Shown: piece after piece, positions 62,951 through 64,000 of the stretch | Position numbering within the stretch: the stretch's first letter is position 1 | Layout: each line of letters starts with the position of its first letter | Origin: Paramecium tetraurelia | Lineage: Eukaryota; Ciliophora; Oligohymenophorea; Peniculida; Parameciidae | DNA length: 64,000 nt | Direction of reading: 5' to 3' | Assembly: GCF_000165425.1 (NCBI RefSeq) | Contig: NW_001799089.1 | Location: 377,496 to 441,495, forward strand | The notes under the pieces: generated by a model | Seen by the model: only the letters and a program-made list of their open reading frames with translations | What the model was told of the DNA's origin: nothing | Databases searched by the model: none | Made by a program: the position numbers and the translations under genes

Positions 62951-63486
62951 ATGAAGGCAAATCGATTTATTATCCATAATCCTACCATTGAATCTTACCA
63001 ATTGGAAGAGTATTACAATCATTTCAAAAGGATGGAGGAGATCGATAAAGAAAAAATGAATATTTATAAAAGTATAGAGTCCAATAAGTCGGCATCTAAT
63101 TACAGATTTCTTATGTTACAACAAACATCCAAATTTAATAAACAACAATAATAGAATGCTCAAGATCGTCTTCAAAAAGTACTGTTCACAATATTTTACA
63201 TAAGTTACTTGATAATAAAATCGAAAGGATAAAAGTGAGAGATAATCCATATGTCAATTAAACTAGATTAAGAGGTATATCTTAAGTTGATCTAAAAAGT
63301 CCAAACATTAGTTTCAATAGTTCTTTAGAGAATCTCAACTTAATTAAAAAGCTCTAAACTCTTAAACCCAACATCTCTAAAAAAGATCTGGATTGCCATT
63401 ATGAGAAATAAAAGGAATATGGGAGTAGACTAAGAAAACTACCCAAACTTCCAGATTTAGACAAAAAGAATCACTATTTTTTTTGA
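62951..63486 (+). CDS. hypothetical basic protein
   Basis: One intron (63179-63204) gives 169 residues, phases closed. Starts MKANRFIIHNPTIESYQLEE; the first half is helical and charged (HFKRMEEIDKEKMNIYKS), the second half basic (RLRKLPKLPDLDKKN). The style is that of ciliate axonemal or cortical small proteins, but no family was recognised. Its ATG is 35 bases from the divergent TSR3 start. Confidence 0.7.
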
Positions 63487-63501
63487 TTTGTATAATTTAA
63501 A

Positions 63502-64000
63502 TCAGTCAAACTAATTCTAAAACTCTTCCAAGGAATCCTACTCTGAGTTATTGTCATCCTATTATAATGATTTAATCTGGATATTGAATTTTTCATTCAA
63601 TCCCAAAATCCTGTTGTATAATTCCCCATTTTCTTATTACACATTAGTTTAAAACTATTAACTTAATGTTGGATTTTCCTTATTAAAAGCAATCCAAAAT
63701 TTCTCCAAGTTTTAATCACTCACATAATTCTGAGTTACAGCAATACTATCTTCAACATTCAATACAGCATGCCACCATCCATTTGGAACATAAACAGTTT
63801 CATGTTCACTCTAAATGAAATCATAATATTTAATATTTTATTAATCGCAGTGCTTCTTCACCAAAGGAACTATGATACTAAAATAATCAATTGGATTATT
63901 AATATTCTCTAAGATATCCTTGCTAATTAATGATTTTCCTATGATTTTAATTTCAATCAAACATACCTTTAATAATATTCTTATCAATAGAAGGTGGAAA
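63502..64000 (-). CDS. JmjC/cupin-8 domain protein, N-terminus outside window
   Basis: The part inside the window is the C-terminal end of a JMJD6/cupin-8 type 2-oxoglutarate dioxygenase: the stretch [20 protein letters not shown] contains the third metal-binding His, followed by [20 protein letters not shown] as in JMJD4/JMJD6-like proteins. The C-terminal tail is acidic and Gln-rich, ending at the TGA at 63502. The first two metal ligands (HxD/E) lie beyond base 64000, so the substrate class cannot be decided. Confidence 0.82.

Noticed and set aside
62822-63151. A longer start for the gene at 62951, with a hydrophobic N-terminus
   Set aside because: The added part is antisense to the TSR3 N-terminal extension; the Met at 62951 gives a clean start just outside TSR3.

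Overview
The window is macronuclear-type ciliate DNA, almost certainly Paramecium. It is very AT-rich. TAA and TAG are read through as glutamine in every recognisable gene and TGA is the only stop. Introns are 20-32 nt, start with GTA and end in TAG. Most gene models below were built by hand with that code, and for many of them the exon lengths sum to a multiple of three. All product names rest on motifs recalled by eye; no database search was run. No tRNA, rRNA, CRISPR array, transposon or virus-like element was recognised.

Layout. 1-9 kb: partial ABCA-type transporter (-), AIFM3-like Rieske/FAD oxidoreductase (-), a divergent kinase-like gene (+), a 1.65 kb gene-free stretch, and a small membrane protein (-). 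9-15 kb: CAF1 deadenylase, prolyl-tRNA synthetase with an N-terminal editing domain, a small gene and a PX/BAR sorting nexin, all on -. 15-25 kb: a 6.2 kb VPS13-family gene (+) converging on a diaphanous-type formin (-). 25-29 kb: a decay island with an ARF-like pseudogene and a myosin pseudogene. 29-36 kb: PDI, ankyrin protein, WD40 protein, Rab-like GTPase (all +), PheRS alpha (-). 36-42 kb: COG7-like protein, cytosolic carboxypeptidase and a small gene in an extremely tight + strand row, then a small hypothetical gene. 42-48 kb: PP2A catalytic subunit (-), citrate carrier (+), EF-hand protein kinase (+), pseudokinase with a long Q/P-rich tail (-). 48-57 kb: sparse, with a gene relic, a small gene, a very dense trio (coiled coil -, Cys-rich secreted protein +, coiled coil -), a PQ-loop transporter (+), a cathepsin L-like protease (-), then 2 kb with little in it. 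57-64 kb: MORN protein, a 4-TM Cys-rich membrane protein, two unidentified genes, SAPS-domain PP6 regulator, TSR3, an unidentified gene and a partial JmjC protein.

The content is general housekeeping and trafficking: endosome and Golgi genes (SNX, VPS13, COG7-like, Rab), translation (ProRS, PheRS, TSR3), phosphatase/kinase signalling (PP2A, PP6 regulator, three kinase-family genes) and cytoskeleton (formin, carboxypeptidase likely acting on tubulin, MORN, myosin relic). No operon-like functional cluster is evident. The most unusual signal is structural: neighbouring coding regions 7, 3, 2 or 1 nt apart, or overlapping by 4 nt, next to kilobase-scale gene-poor patches holding decayed genes.
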